Positions 52,654 through 64,000 of a stretch of DNA of 64,000 nucleotides are shown piece after piece (positions within the stretch are counted from its first letter, which is position 1; the number at the start of each line of letters is the position of its first letter). Under the pieces are notes generated by a model. The model saw nothing but the letters and a program-made list of their open reading frames with translations. It did not search any database and was not told the DNA's origin. Both the position numbers and the translations under genes were made by a program. The stretch is from Pseudomonas sp. G2-4 (GTDB lineage Bacteria; Pseudomonadota; Gammaproteobacteria; Pseudomonadales; Pseudomonadaceae): assembly GCF_030064125.1 (NCBI RefSeq), contig NZ_CP125957.1, positions 4,954,501 to 5,018,500 of the forward strand, written 5' to 3'.

Positions 52654-52744
52654 TGTGGGAGCGAGCTTGCTCGCGATGGCGGTGGTTCAGCTTGCATCGA
52701 TGCTGGATGTACTGCCGCCATCGTGAGCAAGCTCGCTCCCACAG
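52654..52744. repeat. REPIN-type inverted repeat pair
   Basis: TGTGGGAGCGAGCTTGCTCG ... CGAGCAAGCTCGCTCCCACA-type pair; right arm is slightly changed (CGTGAGCAAGCTC). Lies between ltaE and the riboswitch. Confidence 0.92.
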
Positions 52745-52796
52745 GGGGTTATGTGTTAAAAAACCTCCGCTGCCACAAACCATGGCGGCAAAAACG

Positions 52797-52956
52797 TTCT
52801 CAGGGCGGGGCGCAACTCCCCACCGGCGGTAATTGCACGCAACGTGCATAGCCCGCGAGCGCTTGGCGGTACACGGTCTTTTGCGGTGTAGCGGCAAGGT
52901 CAGCAGACCCGGTGTGATCCCGGGGCCGACGGTCATAGTCCGGATGAAGAGAGAAC
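52797..52956 (+). promoter_or_regulatory. FMN riboswitch (RFN element) upstream of the lumazine synthase gene
   Basis: Conserved RFN blocks are present in order: CAGGGCGGGGCGCAACTCCCC, ACCGGCGGTAAT, AGCCCGCGAGCG, GCAGACCCGGTGTGATCC, GGGGCCGACGGTCATAGTCC and GGATGAAGAGA. It should sense FMN and control the ribH gene 105 bp downstream. Confidence 0.93.
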
Positions 52957-53061
52957 GGGATTGACACCCAAGGGCCGATCGCGACTGTCTTGTACGCGGC
53001 GTACCCTCGAATCCCCTTCGATTCATGACGCCCTGTTTTTCACACAAACAGGAACCAGAAC

Positions 53062-53571
53062 ATGCAACCCACTGCAATCGACAGCAAGATCAAAAGCCAC
53101 CCGGGCGAGCGCGTCGCGTTCATCCAGGCCTGCTGGCACAAGGAAATCGTCGACCAAAGCCGTAAAGGCTTCGTTGCGGAAATGATCATCCAGGGTTATC
53201 AGGAAAGCGATATCGACTTCTTCGAAGTCGGCGGCGCCTTCGAAATCCCGCTTCACGCCAAGCTGCTGGCCAAGTCAGGCCGCTACGCCGGCATCGTCGC
53301 CGCCGGCCTGGTCGTGGACGGAGGCATCTACCGCCACGAATTCGTCGCCCAATCGGTGATCAGCGGCCTGATGCAGGTTCAACTGGAAACCGAAGTGCCG
53401 GTGTTCTCGGTCGTGCTCACACCGCATCACTTCCATGCTGGGGAAGAGCATCAGAAATTCTTCTTCGAGCATTTTGTGCACAAGGGCCAGGAAGCGGCGA
53501 AGACCTGTGCCGACACCCTGCACAAGACCCGGGCGTTGCGCCGCAGTGAGCAGCGGGCGGTAGCGAGCTAA
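53062..53571 (+). CDS. ribH: 6,7-dimethyl-8-ribityllumazine synthase, RibH2 type
   Basis: 169 residues starting MQPTAIDSKIKSHPGERVAF. Lumazine-synthase motifs: DIDFFEVGGAFEIPLHAKLL and VVLTPHHFHAGEEHQKFF, with HH as in the catalytic loop. It condenses 5-amino-6-ribitylamino-uracil with dihydroxybutanone phosphate. The sequence fits the second (RibH2) paralog rather than the main RibH. Regulation by the FMN riboswitch just upstream is strongly implied. Confidence 0.9.
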   Translation: MQPTAIDSKIKSHPGERVAFIQACWHKEIVDQSRKGFVAEMIIQGYQESDIDFFEVGGAFEIPLHAKLLAKSGRYAGIVAAGLVVDGGIYRHEFVAQSVISGLMQVQLETEVPVFSVVLTPHHFHAGEEHQKFFFEHFVHKGQEAAKTCADTLHKTRALRRSEQRAVAS

Positions 53572-53588
53572 AAGCCACTAAAAAAACC

Positions 53589-53678
53589 TGTGGGAGCGAG
53601 CTTGCTCGCGATGACGGCGTGTCAGTCACCTTCAACTTCGACTGGAACACCGCTATCGCGAGCAAGCTCGCTCCCACA
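53589..53678. repeat. REPIN-type inverted repeat pair
   Basis: Both arms TGTGGGAGCGAGCTTGCTCG and complement; lies between ribH and aruE, both ending toward it. Confidence 0.92.
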
Positions 53679-53695
53679 ATGGCTCGGTGTGAGCT

Positions 53696-54703
53696 TCAGG
53701 CCAGGTTTTCATCCGTGGCCGGCACGATCAGAATCCCCGCCCGCAAGCCATTCTTGACCTTGGGATTCGGGAAGATAATCCGCGCGCCCTCTTCTTCGAT
53801 GACCCAGCGGGTCTGGGCGATGTCTTCGGCCAGGACATAGCCTTTACCCAACTCCGAGAAGTTCTCGACGTCCGCCGGCAGGTTCAGGCGGAAGCTGTCG
53901 CTGTGCTTGATGATTTCCCGCGCCACGCTGAACAACTGCAGGCCGTCCAGCCCTTCGTCCAGCTCAGGTTCATTGCCTTCGATGATCTGGTGCAGGCGGG
54001 TTTCCAGCGGGCCGACGTTGACGCCGTCGTTCTCCCCGAACGGCCGGGCCTTGCCCAGCTCCAGGGTGAAGGACTCGGCACCGAGCTGGTCGTAGGTGTA
54101 GGCACTGAAGACGATGGACGGTTTGTTTTGCAGCAACACCGCCTCCATGCCCGCCGCACGCAGGCGCGCCAGTTCACGGCGTGAGTGCTGGCGACCTTCT
54201 TTCCACGGGTACAGGGCGAATTGCTCGATCTTCGAGCCGCGGATGGCGGTATGCAGGTCGTAATGCAAGCGACTGCGTTCGGGCCGACTGAAGAAACTGG
54301 CGGCCAGCCGCTCCAGCTCACAAGCCCGCAGCGCCTCGGCGCCACCGCTCAGCTCATGGCGGCCATTGAACAGCCGATTGACGTCCTGTTCGACGAAACG
54401 CTCACCGCGCCGAATGGCCTCGGGGTTGCCGAACAGAAACAGAATGCGTGCCCGAGGTTTCAAGTTTCCCCGGGCGATGTCATGCAGCAAACGGTCGAGC
54501 AGTTCGATGGGGGCGGTTTCGTTGCCGTGGATACCAGCCGAGAGCAGCAGGTCCAGGCCATTATCCCGAGCCTCGGGCGGCTTGACCTCCAGCGCCCCCT
54601 CGCTCAACCAGCGCATCCGTACGCCTTCGACAGTCAGTTGAGTCTTCTCCGCCGGTTCACGGCCGGCGAGGGTCAGTTCAAGCAATTTGCCGAGGGCGAG
54701 CAT
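53696..54703 (-). CDS. aruE: Succinylglutamate desuccinylase
   Basis: 335 residues starting [20 protein letters not shown]. Zinc-peptidase-like M14 family: metal-binding [20 protein letters not shown] and the [20 protein letters not shown] part, with [14 protein letters not shown] around the active-site glutamate. Hydrolyses N-succinylglutamate to glutamate and succinate, last step of the arginine succinyltransferase pathway. Last gene of the aru operon; a small gene of unknown function precedes it. Confidence 0.93.
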   Translation of the reverse strand: MLALGKLLELTLAGREPAEKTQLTVEGVRMRWLSEGALEVKPPEARDNGLDLLLSAGIHGNETAPIELLDRLLHDIARGNLKPRARILFLFGNPEAIRRGERFVEQDVNRLFNGRHELSGGAEALRACELERLAASFFSRPERSRLHYDLHTAIRGSKIEQFALYPWKEGRQHSRRELARLRAAGMEAVLLQNKPSIVFSAYTYDQLGAESFTLELGKARPFGENDGVNVGPLETRLHQIIEGNEPELDEGLDGLQLFSVAREIIKHSDSFRLNLPADVENFSELGKGYVLAEDIAQTRWVIEEEGARIIFPNPKVKNGLRAGILIVPATDENLA

Positions 54704-54715
54704 AGCGCGGTTTCC

Positions 54716-55003
54716 TTAGTGGTCGTGGCCGCAATCCGGGCCATGGACATGGTCATCGTCGCCGACGTCCGCCGGTTCCATTTCCAATTGCAGGCTGACC
54801 AGGTTGGTCGCCAATGGACGCAACAACAGGTTGGCGTATTCCTCGTCTCCTTCCTCGACTTCCACGCCGATCAGCAACTGACCACGGCCGTCCTGCTGGA
54901 TCCACAATTCCTTGCCTTGCCACATCACCGCGACGCGGGTGCAGGAAGTTTCCAGCTGGGTACCGTCGGTGTCTTCAAGGATCAGTTGCAGGGTATCGCT
55001 CAT
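54716..55003 (-). CDS. Small conserved protein with histidine-rich tail
   Basis: 95 residues starting MSDTLQLILEDTDGTQLETS. Acidic; ends VGDDDHVHGPDCGHDH, a His/Asp/Cys cluster that may bind metal. The same small gene sits between aruB and aruE in other pseudomonads (general knowledge); role unknown. 12 bp separate it from aruE, so it is cotranscribed. Confidence 0.8.
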   Translation of the reverse strand: MSDTLQLILEDTDGTQLETSCTRVAVMWQGKELWIQQDGRGQLLIGVEVEEGDEEYANLLLRPLATNLVSLQLEMEPADVGDDDHVHGPDCGHDH

Positions 55004-55072
55004 GTTTTACGTTCTCGTCTGGAGATAAAGGCAACGCGCCCTACTTTGACTGTAGTCAGGTCGCGCGCGCTT

Positions 55073-56419
55073 TCAATTGATCTGGAAAGGATAAACCGCG
55101 CCAAGTTTAAGGATTTGTGTCAGTTCATCCAGTGCGCCACGGCATTCAAGCAGCAATTGCGGGTCCGCCAGATCGTTTTCGGTCATGCGGTCGCGGTAGT
55201 GCCGCTCGACCCATTGGGTCAGCGAATCGTACAACGGCGCAGTCATGATAACCCCTGGGTTGACGGCCGCCAGTTCGGTTTCATTGAGGGCCACGCGCAA
55301 CCTCAGGCACGCCGGGCCGCCACCGTTCTGCATGCTCTGCTTGAGGTCGAAGACCTTCACTTCGCGAATCACCCCGCCCGCGCCCGTCAGGCTTTGCAGG
55401 TATTGCCAGACGCGCTCGTTGCTGCGGCACTCTTCCGGCACGATCAGCAGCATCGAGCCGTCTGGGCGCGACAGCAGCTGGCTATTGAACAGGTAGGAGC
55501 GCACCGCGTCATCCACCGTCACCGCCGAACGCGGTACACACACAGACTGAAATTTCCCACCGACCTTGGCGAGTTTACTGCTCAGCTCGGCCAACATCTT
55601 GTCGGTCTCGAGAAACGCATCCTCGTGATAGAACAATACTTCGCCGTTGCCTACCGCAATCACGTCGTTGTGGAACACACCCTGGTCGATCACCGAAGGG
55701 TTCTGTTGCGCGTACACCACACCCTCCTCCCTCAGGCCATGCAGGCGGGCAACGGCCTGGGAGGCTTCCAGTGTCTGGCGCGCCGGGTACTTCTGCGGTG
55801 CCGGGTAACGGCTGTCGAAGGCACTGCGCCCGTACACGAAAAACTCCACGCCAGCTTCGCCGTAGACGCGGCAGAAACGGGTGTGATTGGCCGCCCCCTC
55901 GTCGCCGAACTGCGCCACCGCCGGCAACGCGGCGTGGTGGGCGAAGTGCTGCTGATCGGCAAACATCGCCCCCAACACGCGACTGGTGGTTGGGTGTTCG
56001 ATGCTGCGGTGGTATTTGCAGTTCAGGTTGGCGGCGGTGAAATGCACGCGCCCGTCGGCGGTGTCGGCACTCGGACTGACGGTGGCGGCGTTGGCCACCC
56101 ACATGCTGGAGGCCGAGCAACTGGCGACCAACAGCGGCATCGCTTCTTTCGCAGCCCGCTCAATGACCTGGGCATCGCTGCCAGCAAACCCCAACCGGCG
56201 CAGGGCCGCCACGTCCGGGCGCTCCTGTGGCGCCAGCACACCTTGCTGGAAACCCATGTCCATCAGCGCTTTCATTTTCGCCAGGCCCTGCAACGCCGCT
56301 TCCTTGGGGTTCGAGGACTGCTGGCTGTTGCTTTGAGACGCGACGTTGCCGTACGAGAGCCCGCCGTAGTTATGGGTCGGCCCCACTAGACCGTCAAAGT
56401 TGACTTCATAGGATTTCAT
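55073..56419 (-). CDS. aruB: N-succinylarginine dihydrolase
   Basis: 448 residues from ATG 56419 ([20 protein letters not shown]). Family motifs: [60 protein letters not shown], and the C-terminal [16 protein letters not shown] with the nucleophile Cys. Guanidino-modifying enzyme fold; splits succinylarginine to succinylornithine, ammonia and CO2. Second enzyme of the pathway. Confidence 0.95.
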   Translation of the reverse strand: MKSYEVNFDGLVGPTHNYGGLSYGNVASQSNSQQSSNPKEAALQGLAKMKALMDMGFQQGVLAPQERPDVAALRRLGFAGSDAQVIERAAKEAMPLLVASCSASSMWVANAATVSPSADTADGRVHFTAANLNCKYHRSIEHPTTSRVLGAMFADQQHFAHHAALPAVAQFGDEGAANHTRFCRVYGEAGVEFFVYGRSAFDSRYPAPQKYPARQTLEASQAVARLHGLREEGVVYAQQNPSVIDQGVFHNDVIAVGNGEVLFYHEDAFLETDKMLAELSSKLAKVGGKFQSVCVPRSAVTVDDAVRSYLFNSQLLSRPDGSMLLIVPEECRSNERVWQYLQSLTGAGGVIREVKVFDLKQSMQNGGGPACLRLRVALNETELAAVNPGVIMTAPLYDSLTQWVERHYRDRMTENDLADPQLLLECRGALDELTQILKLGAVYPFQIN

Positions 56420-56475
56420 CAGCGAGGCTCCACGAGAATCTGTTTTTATAGGCATCAATTACAACCGCGTCGCGG

Positions 56476-56543
56476 CTATCGCGAGCAAGCTCGCTCCCAC
56501 AAGGACAGTGCAAGACCCTGTGGGAGCGAGCTTGCTCGCGATC
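56476..56543. repeat. REPIN-type pair in opposite arrangement
   Basis: Here the arms face the other way: CTATCGCGAGCAAGCTCGCTCCCACA first, then TGTGGGAGCGAGCTTGCTCG, with a short spacer. It lies immediately after the aruD stop. Confidence 0.88.
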
Positions 56544-56548
56544 GGGGT

Positions 56549-59040
<2,492 letters not shown>

Positions 59041-59094
59041 GCTATCTCCTCAAACGGGCCGCTTGCGCCACCCGCGAAACTCAGCTGTAAGGCG

Positions 59095-60114
59095 TTAAAC
59101 CGCCACCAGACGCACGCTGGCGCCTTCGCCAACGCCCAGGGCTTCGGCCGCTTCCATGTCCAGCGTCACAGGCTTGCCCGGCGCGTAGTCGAGCTCGAGC
59201 AGCACGGCGCGGTAATCCTGCAATTGCGCATTGGCCACCAGGTATTGCCGGCCGGCGCCCTTGACCGGTTCGCCGATCTTGACCGGCACCACGCGGCTCT
59301 GGGCAATCGAGCGGATCCCGGAGACACGGGCATGCAGGGTCGGGCCACCGTCAAAGATGTCGATGTAGTGATCGGTCTCGAAACCTTCGCGCATCAGGAT
59401 GTCGAAGGTGATCTGCGCCCGCGGATGGACCTGGCCCATGGCTTCCTGGGCGGCATCCGGCAACAGCGGCACGTAGATTGGGTAATGGGGCATCAGTTCG
59501 GCGAGGAACGTACGGCTTTTCAGCCCGCACAAGCGCTCGGCGGCGGCGTAGTTGAGGTCGAAGAAGTTGCGACCGATGGCGTCCCAGAACGGCGAATCGC
59601 CATTCTCATCGCTGTAGCCGACGATCTCGGTCACCACCGAATCGGCAAACCGTTCCGGATGGCTGGCGACGAACAACAGGCGCCCACGGGAATTGAGTTC
59701 CGACCACGGCGACCCGACCAGTTCCGGCACTACGTAGAAACTGGTCAGCAGGCTGTTACCGGTCAGGTCGTGGCACTGGGAGAGCACGTGGATCTTGTTG
59801 TGGATCTTCAGCTCACGGGAGGCGTGAACGAAGGTCTCATTGCGAAAACTGTAGAAGGGTTCGGAATATCCAGCCGAAGCGACAATCGCCGAACAGCCCG
59901 CCAGCTTGCCGGTGGCGGTGTCTTCAAGGACGAAAAAATAGCTTTCTTCACCATTGAAGCTGACTTCGGCGGCAAACGAGGCTTCGCTTGCGGCGATCTT
60001 GTCGCTCAAGCGTTCCACGTCATCCGGCAAGGAAGTGACACCGATCGGACTGTCCGCAGCCAGACGCTGTACCTCGCCCAGATCAGCCATTTGCGCGGGG
60101 CGCATCACCAGCAT
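59095..60114 (-). CDS. aruF: Arginine N-succinyltransferase, alpha subunit
   Basis: 339 residues from ATG 60114 (MLVMRPAQMADLGEVQRLAA). Same family as AruG (SDENGDSPFWDAIGRNFFDL; HPRAQITFDILMREGFETDH). Two tandem paralogs encode the two subunits in Pseudomonas, where enteric bacteria have one AstA. The longer upstream frame starting at 60165 has no support. Confidence 0.93.
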   Translation of the reverse strand: MLVMRPAQMADLGEVQRLAADSPIGVTSLPDDVERLSDKIAASEASFAAEVSFNGEESYFFVLEDTATGKLAGCSAIVASAGYSEPFYSFRNETFVHASRELKIHNKIHVLSQCHDLTGNSLLTSFYVVPELVGSPWSELNSRGRLLFVASHPERFADSVVTEIVGYSDENGDSPFWDAIGRNFFDLNYAAAERLCGLKSRTFLAELMPHYPIYVPLLPDAAQEAMGQVHPRAQITFDILMREGFETDHYIDIFDGGPTLHARVSGIRSIAQSRVVPVKIGEPVKGAGRQYLVANAQLQDYRAVLLELDYAPGKPVTLDMEAAEALGVGEGASVRLVAV

Positions 60115-60242
60115 GGTGTCACTCCTTAACTTGAAATAAACGGTTCGACCATCAGGTCGATACACGGGAAATAACTAAACGAACACGCCGGTCCGCATTG
60201 CATCTGCGGCGGTCTTCGATTTTTCAGCCGCGGCAAGACTCC

Positions 60243-60332
60243 TGTGGGAGCGAGCTTGCTCGCGATAGCGGTGTGTCAGTCAACATTGATGCTGGCTCGT
60301 CCGACGCCATCGCGAGCAAGCTCGCTCCCACA
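60243..60332. repeat. REPIN-type inverted repeat pair
   Basis: TGTGGGAGCGAGCTTGCTCG and its complement about 50 bp apart, between aruC and aruF. Confidence 0.92.
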
Positions 60333-60350
60333 AGGGATCCGGCTTCAGTC

Positions 60351-61670
<1,320 letters not shown>

Positions 61671-61700
61671 TTATAGCGCCAACCCACGTTTTCCGCGGGT

Positions 61701-61728
61701 TTACGGCAATGCGACAAATAGCGTCGCA
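61701..61728 (-). promoter_or_regulatory. Putative ArgR operator upstream of aruC
   Basis: On the minus strand TGTCGC-ATTGCCGT-AA (61716-61701) fits the ArgR half site TGTCGC-N8-AA; a weaker copy TGCGACGC lies just before it (61727-61720), as in two-site operators. Confidence 0.5.
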
Positions 61729-61802
61729 AAGGCGCAGTTTAAACGTTGCCAAGGGATTTGAGGGGCCTGCATCCACATTTCTGCTGCCAGGCAAAAAACA
61801 CC

Positions 61803-61891
61803 TGTGGGAGCGAGCTTGCTCGCGATAGCAGTGGGTCAACTGCAAATTAGGTGGCTGATACACCGCTATCGCGAGCAAGCTCGCTCCCACA
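61803..61891. repeat. REPIN-type inverted repeat pair
   Basis: TGTGGGAGCGAGCTTGCTCG and complement between aruC and argR; the T run just after it could help end argR transcripts. The rest of 61572-61929 holds the aruC promoter region. Confidence 0.92.
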
Positions 61892-61929
61892 GTTTTTTGT
61901 GTTGACTGCCCTATTCGCAGCCTTGCCGC

Positions 61930-62910
61930 CTAGCCCCGCTCGGACGGCACCGATGACAATTCGAACGGGCTGCTGCTGCGGCGCTGGTTGCGATCTTCCC
62001 GCGGCGTGGCGCCGAAGAAGTTGCGGTAGGCGCTGGAGAAATGCGGCCCCGAGGAAAACCCGCAAGACAGGCCAATCTGAATAATGGATTTGCTGGTCTG
62101 CATCAGCATCTGCCGGGCCTTGTTCAGGCGCAGTTCCAGGTAGTACTGGCTGGGCACACGATTGAGGTACTGCTTGAAAATCCGCTCCAGTTGCCGACGG
62201 GACACGCACACATGCTGGGCGATCTCATCGGTGGTCAGCGGCTCTTCGATGTTGGCTTCCATCAGCAGCACGGCTTGGGTGAGCTTCGGATGGCTGGAGC
62301 CGAGACGGTTCTGCAACGGGATGCGCTGACGCTCGCCACCTTCACGGATCCGCTCGACCACCAGCTCTTCCGACACGGCACCGGCCAGTTCCGCGCCGTG
62401 ATCCCGGGCCAGCACCGCCAGCAACAGGTCGAGCACCGACATGCCACCGCAGGCGGTCAGGCGATCGCGATCCCAGTCGAACAGATGGCTGGTGGCGATG
62501 ACCTTGGGAAAACGTTCGGCGAAGTCGTCCTGCCAGCGCCAATGCACGGCGGCGCGGTAACCGTCGAGCAAACCCAACTGCGCCAGGGGATAGACACCGG
62601 CGGACAAGCCACCGATCACACAACCGGCACGCACCAGTTGCTTGAGGGCGCTGCTCAGGGGCGACGCCAGCGCGGTCGGTGGTTCATCGGCCAGCAGGAA
62701 CAGCTTCTGGAAACCCTCGAGCTTGCCGGCCCAGGGCTCGCCCGGCAGCTGCCAGGCACCTTCGACTGGCGGTTCGGCCTGCAAGAACGACAGCTCGTAG
62801 ACCACATCCGGATGCACCCGCTGAGCGACACGCAAGGCCTCCTCGGCCAGCGCCAGCGTCAAGGCTTTAGTGCTGGGCCAAATCAGGAAACCAATTCGAT
62901 GGGCAGTCAT
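61930..62910 (-). CDS. argR: ArgR, AraC-family arginine-responsive regulator
   Basis: 326 residues from ATG 62910 (MTAHRIGFLIWPSTKALTLA). N-terminal DJ-1/PfpI-like sensing domain (GGLSAGVYPLAQLGLLDGYR; ATSHLFDWDRDRLTACGGMS), C-terminal AraC HTH (EPLTTDEIAQHVCVSRRQLE; KSIIQIGLSCGFSSGPHFSS). The Pseudomonas ArgR activates arginine catabolism and transport and represses biosynthesis. Order aot-argR-aru as in P. aeruginosa. Confidence 0.95.
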   Translation of the reverse strand: MTAHRIGFLIWPSTKALTLALAEEALRVAQRVHPDVVYELSFLQAEPPVEGAWQLPGEPWAGKLEGFQKLFLLADEPPTALASPLSSALKQLVRAGCVIGGLSAGVYPLAQLGLLDGYRAAVHWRWQDDFAERFPKVIATSHLFDWDRDRLTACGGMSVLDLLLAVLARDHGAELAGAVSEELVVERIREGGERQRIPLQNRLGSSHPKLTQAVLLMEANIEEPLTTDEIAQHVCVSRRQLERIFKQYLNRVPSQYYLELRLNKARQMLMQTSKSIIQIGLSCGFSSGPHFSSAYRNFFGATPREDRNQRRSSSPFELSSVPSERG

Positions 62911-63023
62911 GGCGGGCAATCCGAAGCGAAAACAGTGTTAAAGCCAAAAGCGGCTGCAACCAAATTAGACCATCTGGCGCGCGGTGCGCAGCATGACCTA
63001 AATCAGGTGCGAAACGGGAGCGA

Positions 63024-63788
63024 TTACTTGAGGCTGCCCGAAAGAAATTGCTGCAGGCGCTCCGATTGCGGGTTGACCAGCACTTCGCGTGGATTGCCGC
63101 TTTCTTCGACGATGCCTTTGTGCAGGAACACCAGCTGGTTCGAGACTTCACGGGCAAAACCCATTTCGTGAGTCACCACCACCATGGTCCGGCCTTCCAG
63201 GGCCAGGGCCTGCATCACCTTGAGCACATCGCCCACCAGCTCCGGGTCGAGGGCCGAAGTCGGCTCGTCGAACAGCATCACTTCCGGCTCCACCGCCAAC
63301 GCCCGGGCAATCGCCACCCGCTGTTGTTCGCCGCCGGACATGTGGCCCGGATAGGCGTCCTTGCGATGGGCCACGCCGACCTTGTTCAGGTAATACTCGG
63401 CCTTTTCGCGAGCTTCGGCCTTGGAAACACCCAATACATGCACCGGTGCTTCCATGATGTTTTCCAGCGCGGTCATGTGGGACCACAGGTTGAAATGCTG
63501 GAACACCATCGACAGCCGCGAACGCATGCGCTGCAGTTGCTTGGCGTCCGCGGCCTTCAATGCGCCGTCCTTGCCAGCCACCAGTTTCAGCTCTTCGTTG
63601 TTGAGCAGAATCTTGCCGGCATGGGGTTGCTCGAGCAGGTTGATGCAACGCAGGAAAGTACTTTTGCCAGAGCCACTGGAGCCGATGATGCTGATCACAT
63701 CGCCAGCGGCGGCTTTCAGGGACACGCCCTTGAGCACTTCGTGACTGCCATAGCGTTTATGCAGGTCTTGGACTTCAAGCTTGTACAT
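63024..63788 (-). CDS. aotP: Arginine/ornithine ABC transporter ATPase
   Basis: 254 residues from ATG 63788 ([20 protein letters not shown]). Walker [11 protein letters not shown]-loop, signature [20 protein letters not shown], Walker [15 protein letters not shown], and the H-loop VVTHEMGFA. Follows aotM directly (56 bp); the aotO gene that lies between them in P. aeruginosa is not there. Confidence 0.95.
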   Translation of the reverse strand: MYKLEVQDLHKRYGSHEVLKGVSLKAAAGDVISIIGSSGSGKSTFLRCINLLEQPHAGKILLNNEELKLVAGKDGALKAADAKQLQRMRSRLSMVFQHFNLWSHMTALENIMEAPVHVLGVSKAEAREKAEYYLNKVGVAHRKDAYPGHMSGGEQQRVAIARALAVEPEVMLFDEPTSALDPELVGDVLKVMQALALEGRTMVVVTHEMGFAREVSNQLVFLHKGIVEESGNPREVLVNPQSERLQQFLSGSLK

Positions 63789-63844
63789 GCGGTCGGTTCT
63801 CACAAAACGTCAGTCGTTGAGCAGTCGATCGGATCGATGCGTTA

Positions 63845-64000
63845 TCAGTGCTTGCGCGGCGCCAGGTAACCCAGCCAGCGGCGCTCGGCCAGCTTGAACA
63901 GGCGCACCAGGATGAAGGTCAGGCACAGGTAGAAAACGCCGGCCGTGATGTAGGCCTCGAACGGCAAGTAATACTGCGCATTCACTGTACGCGCGGCACC
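63845..64000 (-). CDS. aotM: Arginine/ornithine ABC transporter permease AotM, C-terminal end
   Basis: The last 51 residues: a membrane segment in AYITAGVFYLCLTFILVRLF and a short basic tail KLAERRWLGYLAPRKH. Typical HisM-type permease end; the rest lies outside. The name is inferred from position and the usual aotJQM(O)P order. Confidence 0.8.
   Translation of the reverse strand, partial: GAARTVNAQYYLPFEAYITAGVFYLCLTFILVRLFKLAERRWLGYLAPRKH

Noticed and set aside
54185..56389. A 734-codon plus-strand open frame opposite aruE/aruB
   Set aside because: Spans two real genes on the other strand and has no family pattern.

Overview
The window looks like the chromosome of a fluorescent-group Pseudomonas. 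The evidence is the flagellar block cheV-flgA-flgM-flgN-ycgR, AmrZ, an rsmA-lysC-alaS neighbourhood, the arginine succinyltransferase cluster aruCFGDBE with argR and the aot transporter, and six copies of a Pseudomonas-type inverted-pair repeat (core GAGCGAGCTTGCTCGCGAT). All calls come from reading the sequence and translations; no database search was run.

Layout. 0-9.3 kb is core chromosome: chemotaxis and flagellar genes, an MFS permease, a glutamine-synthetase-like ligase, a histidine kinase/REC-TPR regulator pair, and a DUF6124-type gene whose 200-bp leader carries two sets of sense/antisense/sense repeats like the phage P4 C4 antisense arrangement. 9.6-27.8 kb is a contact-dependent growth inhibition (CDI) locus on the minus strand: cdiB, a HlyC-like acyltransferase (cdiC), a 3033-aa cdiA, and a small cdiI. 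Downstream follow an orphan toxin fragment cut by an IS4-family element and a string of seven small immunity-like genes, several separated by a recurring ~50-bp palindrome.

28.1-43.25 kb is an integrated island of about 15 kb in the 3' end of a tRNA-Arg(CCT) gene. A 47-bp direct repeat bounds it, the integrase sits beside the left end, and a 20-bp repeat near each end may be an integrase arm site. The left half has regulatory and replication functions, including a replication-initiator-like gene with a 10-bp-phased repeat cluster in its own 3' end. The middle carries defence-type genes: a HEPN-type gene next to an N-terminally extended anti-phage dCTP-deaminase-like gene, a PIN-domain gene in what looks like a cassette, and further right a second HEPN-motif protein. 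Phage-type small genes, a tail-assembly remnant and a serine recombinase complete it.

43.8-64 kb is core chromosome again: amrZ, mgtE, a small secreted protein, two identical tRNA-Arg(ACG) genes and tRNA-Ser(GCT), rsmA, lysC, alaS, a threonine aldolase, an FMN riboswitch with a lumazine synthase, then the aru operon, argR and the start of the aot arginine/ornithine transporter. In the aru block arginine is succinylated (AruFG), hydrolysed (AruB), transaminated (AruC), oxidised (AruD) and desuccinylated (AruE) to glutamate, with ArgR as expected activator.

The strongest leads for something new are the HEPN plus extended deaminase pair, the C4-like leader of the DUF6124 gene, the phased repeat inside the replication gene, the lone 399-aa HEPN-motif protein, and the palindrome-punctuated immunity array downstream of an acyltransferase-containing CDI operon.
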